Position numbers and translations under genes: made by a program. A model generated the notes under the pieces. That model saw only the letters and a list, made by a program, of their open reading frames with translations, searched no databases and was not told the origin of the DNA. Source: Rhodanobacteraceae bacterium (GTDB lineage Bacteria; Pseudomonadota; Gammaproteobacteria; Xanthomonadales; Rhodanobacteraceae). Taken from it: 64,000 bases of DNA. Shown here in pieces: positions 62,812 through 64,000 of the stretch. The DNA lies in assembly GCA_030123585.1 (NCBI GenBank), contig CP126120.1:992001-1056000 (forward strand), in the 5' to 3' direction. Each line of letters begins with the position of its first letter. Positions within the stretch are counted from its first letter, which is position 1.

Positions 62812-64000
62812 ATGCACAGAACCTGTTTCAAAACCCCTCTCCCTTCGGGAGAGGGTGCCCGAAGGGCGGGTGAGGGTTCGGCGATGCCGCGAGATTCCTT
62901 CATTTCCGGACCCTCACCCCTGCCCCTCTCCCGGAGGGAGAGGGGTTCTTCGCATTTTGAAATAGCGTCTACGCACCCGTGGTGGTTGTGGTTACTGATC
63001 CTCATCGCACCGCTGGCGCTGGCCACACCGCCGGCATCCGCGCCCGCGCAACTGCATGGGCTGGACGCCTACGTGCAGCAGGTCATGCGCGACTGGCACG
63101 TACCTGGCCTTGCCGTGGTCGTGGTGAAGGATGGAAAAGTCCTGGCGGCGCGCGGCTACGGCGTGCGCGAACTGGGCAAGCCCGGCAAGGTCGATGCCGA
63201 CACGCTGTTCGACATCGGCTCCAACTCCAAGGCCTTCACCGCCGCCGCACTGGGCACGCTGGTCAGCGCAGGCAAGCTCACGTGGGATACGCCGGTCATC
63301 GATGAGTTGAAGGACTTCCGGCTGCAAAGTCCGTACGTCACGCAGAACCTTACCCTGCGCGACCTGCTGACCCATCGCAGCGGCTACTGCGACCCGACGA
63401 TGGCGTGGTACACCAGCGTCGCCGACGACAGCATCGAACGGATGCGCTTCCAGAAACCCGAATACGGTTTCCGCACCACGTTCTGCTACAACAACGTGCA
63501 GTACCTCGCCGCCAGCCGCTTCATCCCCGCGATCACCGGGCAGAGCTGGAACGATTACGTGGCCGCGCACCTGTTCCAGCCGCTCGGCATGACGCACACG
63601 GTCAGCGCCGATGCCGCCGTCGCGGCGTCCGGCAACGCCGCCGCGCCGCACGGCATGCTCGACGGCAAGCCCGCCATGATCGACCGTTACTGGCCGCACA
63701 ACATGGACGTGTTCGCCGCAGTGGGCGGCATCTGGTCCAGCGCCAACGACATGGGCCGCTGGATGCAGATGCTGCTGGCCGACGGAAAATTCGACGGCAA
63801 GACGGTGCTCGACGCCAAGGTCGTGGCGGAAATGGAAACGCCGCAGATGCCGATCCAGTCGGGCACCGGGGTCGGCGACGAGATTCGCACCTGGATGCCG
63901 GGCGGCACGTTCTACACGTATGGTCTCGGGCTGTTCGTGCAGGACAACGGCGGACACAAGGTGGTCTGGCACGCCGGCGACATCGACGGGATGGCGTCGG
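62812..64000 (+). CDS. beta-lactamase family serine hydrolase, 3' end beyond window
   Basis: The frame is open from the ATG at 62812 to the window's end (396 codons visible). It has the class C/PBP-like motifs SNSK (SxxK, in DIGSNSKAFTA), YNN (YxN, in FCYNNVQYL) and HAG near the end in place of KTG. A signal-like hydrophobic run (WWLWLLILIAPLALA) starts near 62980. Between the ATG and that run, about 50 codons come from a palindromic repeat read in frame. Starts at 62884 (ATG) or 62986 (TTG) are possible. It may be an esterase or peptidase rather than a true beta-lactamase. Confidence 0.8.
   Translation, partial: MHRTCFKTPLPSGEGARRAGEGSAMPRDSFISGPSPLPLSRRERGSSHFEIASTHPWWLWLLILIAPLALATPPASAPAQLHGLDAYVQQVMRDWHVPGLAVVVVKDGKVLAARGYGVRELGKPGKVDADTLFDIGSNSKAFTAAALGTLVSAGKLTWDTPVIDELKDFRLQSPYVTQNLTLRDLLTHRSGYCDPTMAWYTSVADDSIERMRFQKPEYGFRTTFCYNNVQYLAASRFIPAITGQSWNDYVAAHLFQPLGMTHTVSADAAVAASGNAAAPHGMLDGKPAMIDRYWPHNMDVFAAVGGIWSSANDMGRWMQMLLADGKFDGKTVLDAKVVAEMETPQMPIQSGTGVGDEIRTWMPGGTFYTYGLGLFVQDNGGHKVVWHAGDIDGMAS
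62825..62963. repeat. GC-rich palindromic element in the 5' end of the beta-lactamase-family gene
   Basis: TTTCAAAACCCCTCTCCC at the left is matched by GGGAGAGGGG, 9 extra bases, then TTTTGAAA at the right. Inside are CCCTCTCCC/GGGAGAGGG hairpins and GGGTGAGGGT paired with ACCCTCACCC. It reads through without a stop in the gene's frame. Confidence 0.85.

Noticed and set aside
62812..64000. Definite beta-lactamase resistance gene
   Set aside because: The SxxK, YxN and HxG motifs are shared by esterases and peptidases of the same superfamily, and the 3' end is missing, so the resistance claim is not supported.
1..64000. tRNA, rRNA, prophage or insertion sequence genes
   Set aside because: No tRNA-like T-loop with cloverleaf, no rRNA sequence, and no transposase, integrase or phage protein was seen on either strand.

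Overview
The window is high-GC, gene-dense bacterial DNA. It looks like a gammaproteobacterium of the Lysobacterales (Xanthomonadales), most likely the Rhodanobacteraceae (Rhodanobacter/Dyella-like). The evidence is the RlmKL fusion protein, minCDE beside a GNAT gene, the dapE-arsC-dapD-glnD-map block next to rpsB-tsf-pyrH, the ppsR/ppsA divergent pair, and small palindromic repeats of the kind common in that order. No tRNA, rRNA, CRISPR array or complete insertion sequence was found. Genus is inference from protein resemblance recalled from memory; no search was run.

Layout. 1-11 kb: rRNA methyltransferase rlmKL, a small hydrolase, an AmpD-type amidase, tesB, the bpt aminoacyl-transferase, a membrane-anchored glutamate-synthase-like protein, cytochrome b561, and an SPFH/ribbon-helix-helix operon behind a 19-bp perfect palindrome. 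11-12.5 kb: a toxin-antitoxin pair with a frameshifted toxin, lying between a DNA glycosylase gene and a decayed copy of that gene's 3' end. 12.4-16.6 kb: a GldA/F/G-like ABC export operon interrupted by an inverted-repeat element. 16.8-20.4 kb: a SRPBCC membrane protein and a NarL-type two-component pair. 20.5-27 kb: GNAT-minCDE, a HEXXH protein, then the tightly overlapping chain crcB-DUF190-MFS-cfa.

27-39 kb is the most unusual region, entirely on the minus strand. It holds a DUF1232-like protein, a two-domain cupredoxin, two ECF sigma factors, a 1450-residue Ser/Thr kinase with a propeller-like sensor, a TonB-dependent receptor and two small exported proteins. Five of these genes have the same upstream motif, TGTAATC-15 nt-(C/G)GAA, with exactly conserved spacing. 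One copy precedes the sigma factor gene linked to the kinase, so this looks like a locally encoded, autoregulated ECF regulon.

39-53 kb: parC, a split lipoate-protein ligase (lplB-lplA), a penicillin-acylase family protein, a phosphodiester glycosidase-like lipoprotein, dapE, a ferritin-like/VIT1 fusion, an ArsC-family reductase, dapD and glnD. 53-64 kb: map, the rpsB-tsf-pyrH translation/nucleotide block with a good promoter and long leader, the PEP synthase pair ppsR/ppsA, an esterase, and a truncated beta-lactamase-family gene.

Several repeat families are scattered through the window: 7-bp tandem arrays, cruciform repeats with compensatory changes, a double-hairpin element and GC-rich inverted repeats. 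Two of them lie inside reading frames: a double hairpin is inserted in frame in ppsA, and a palindrome sits in the 5' end of the beta-lactamase-family gene. A 7-bp array also encodes the N-terminus of GlnD.
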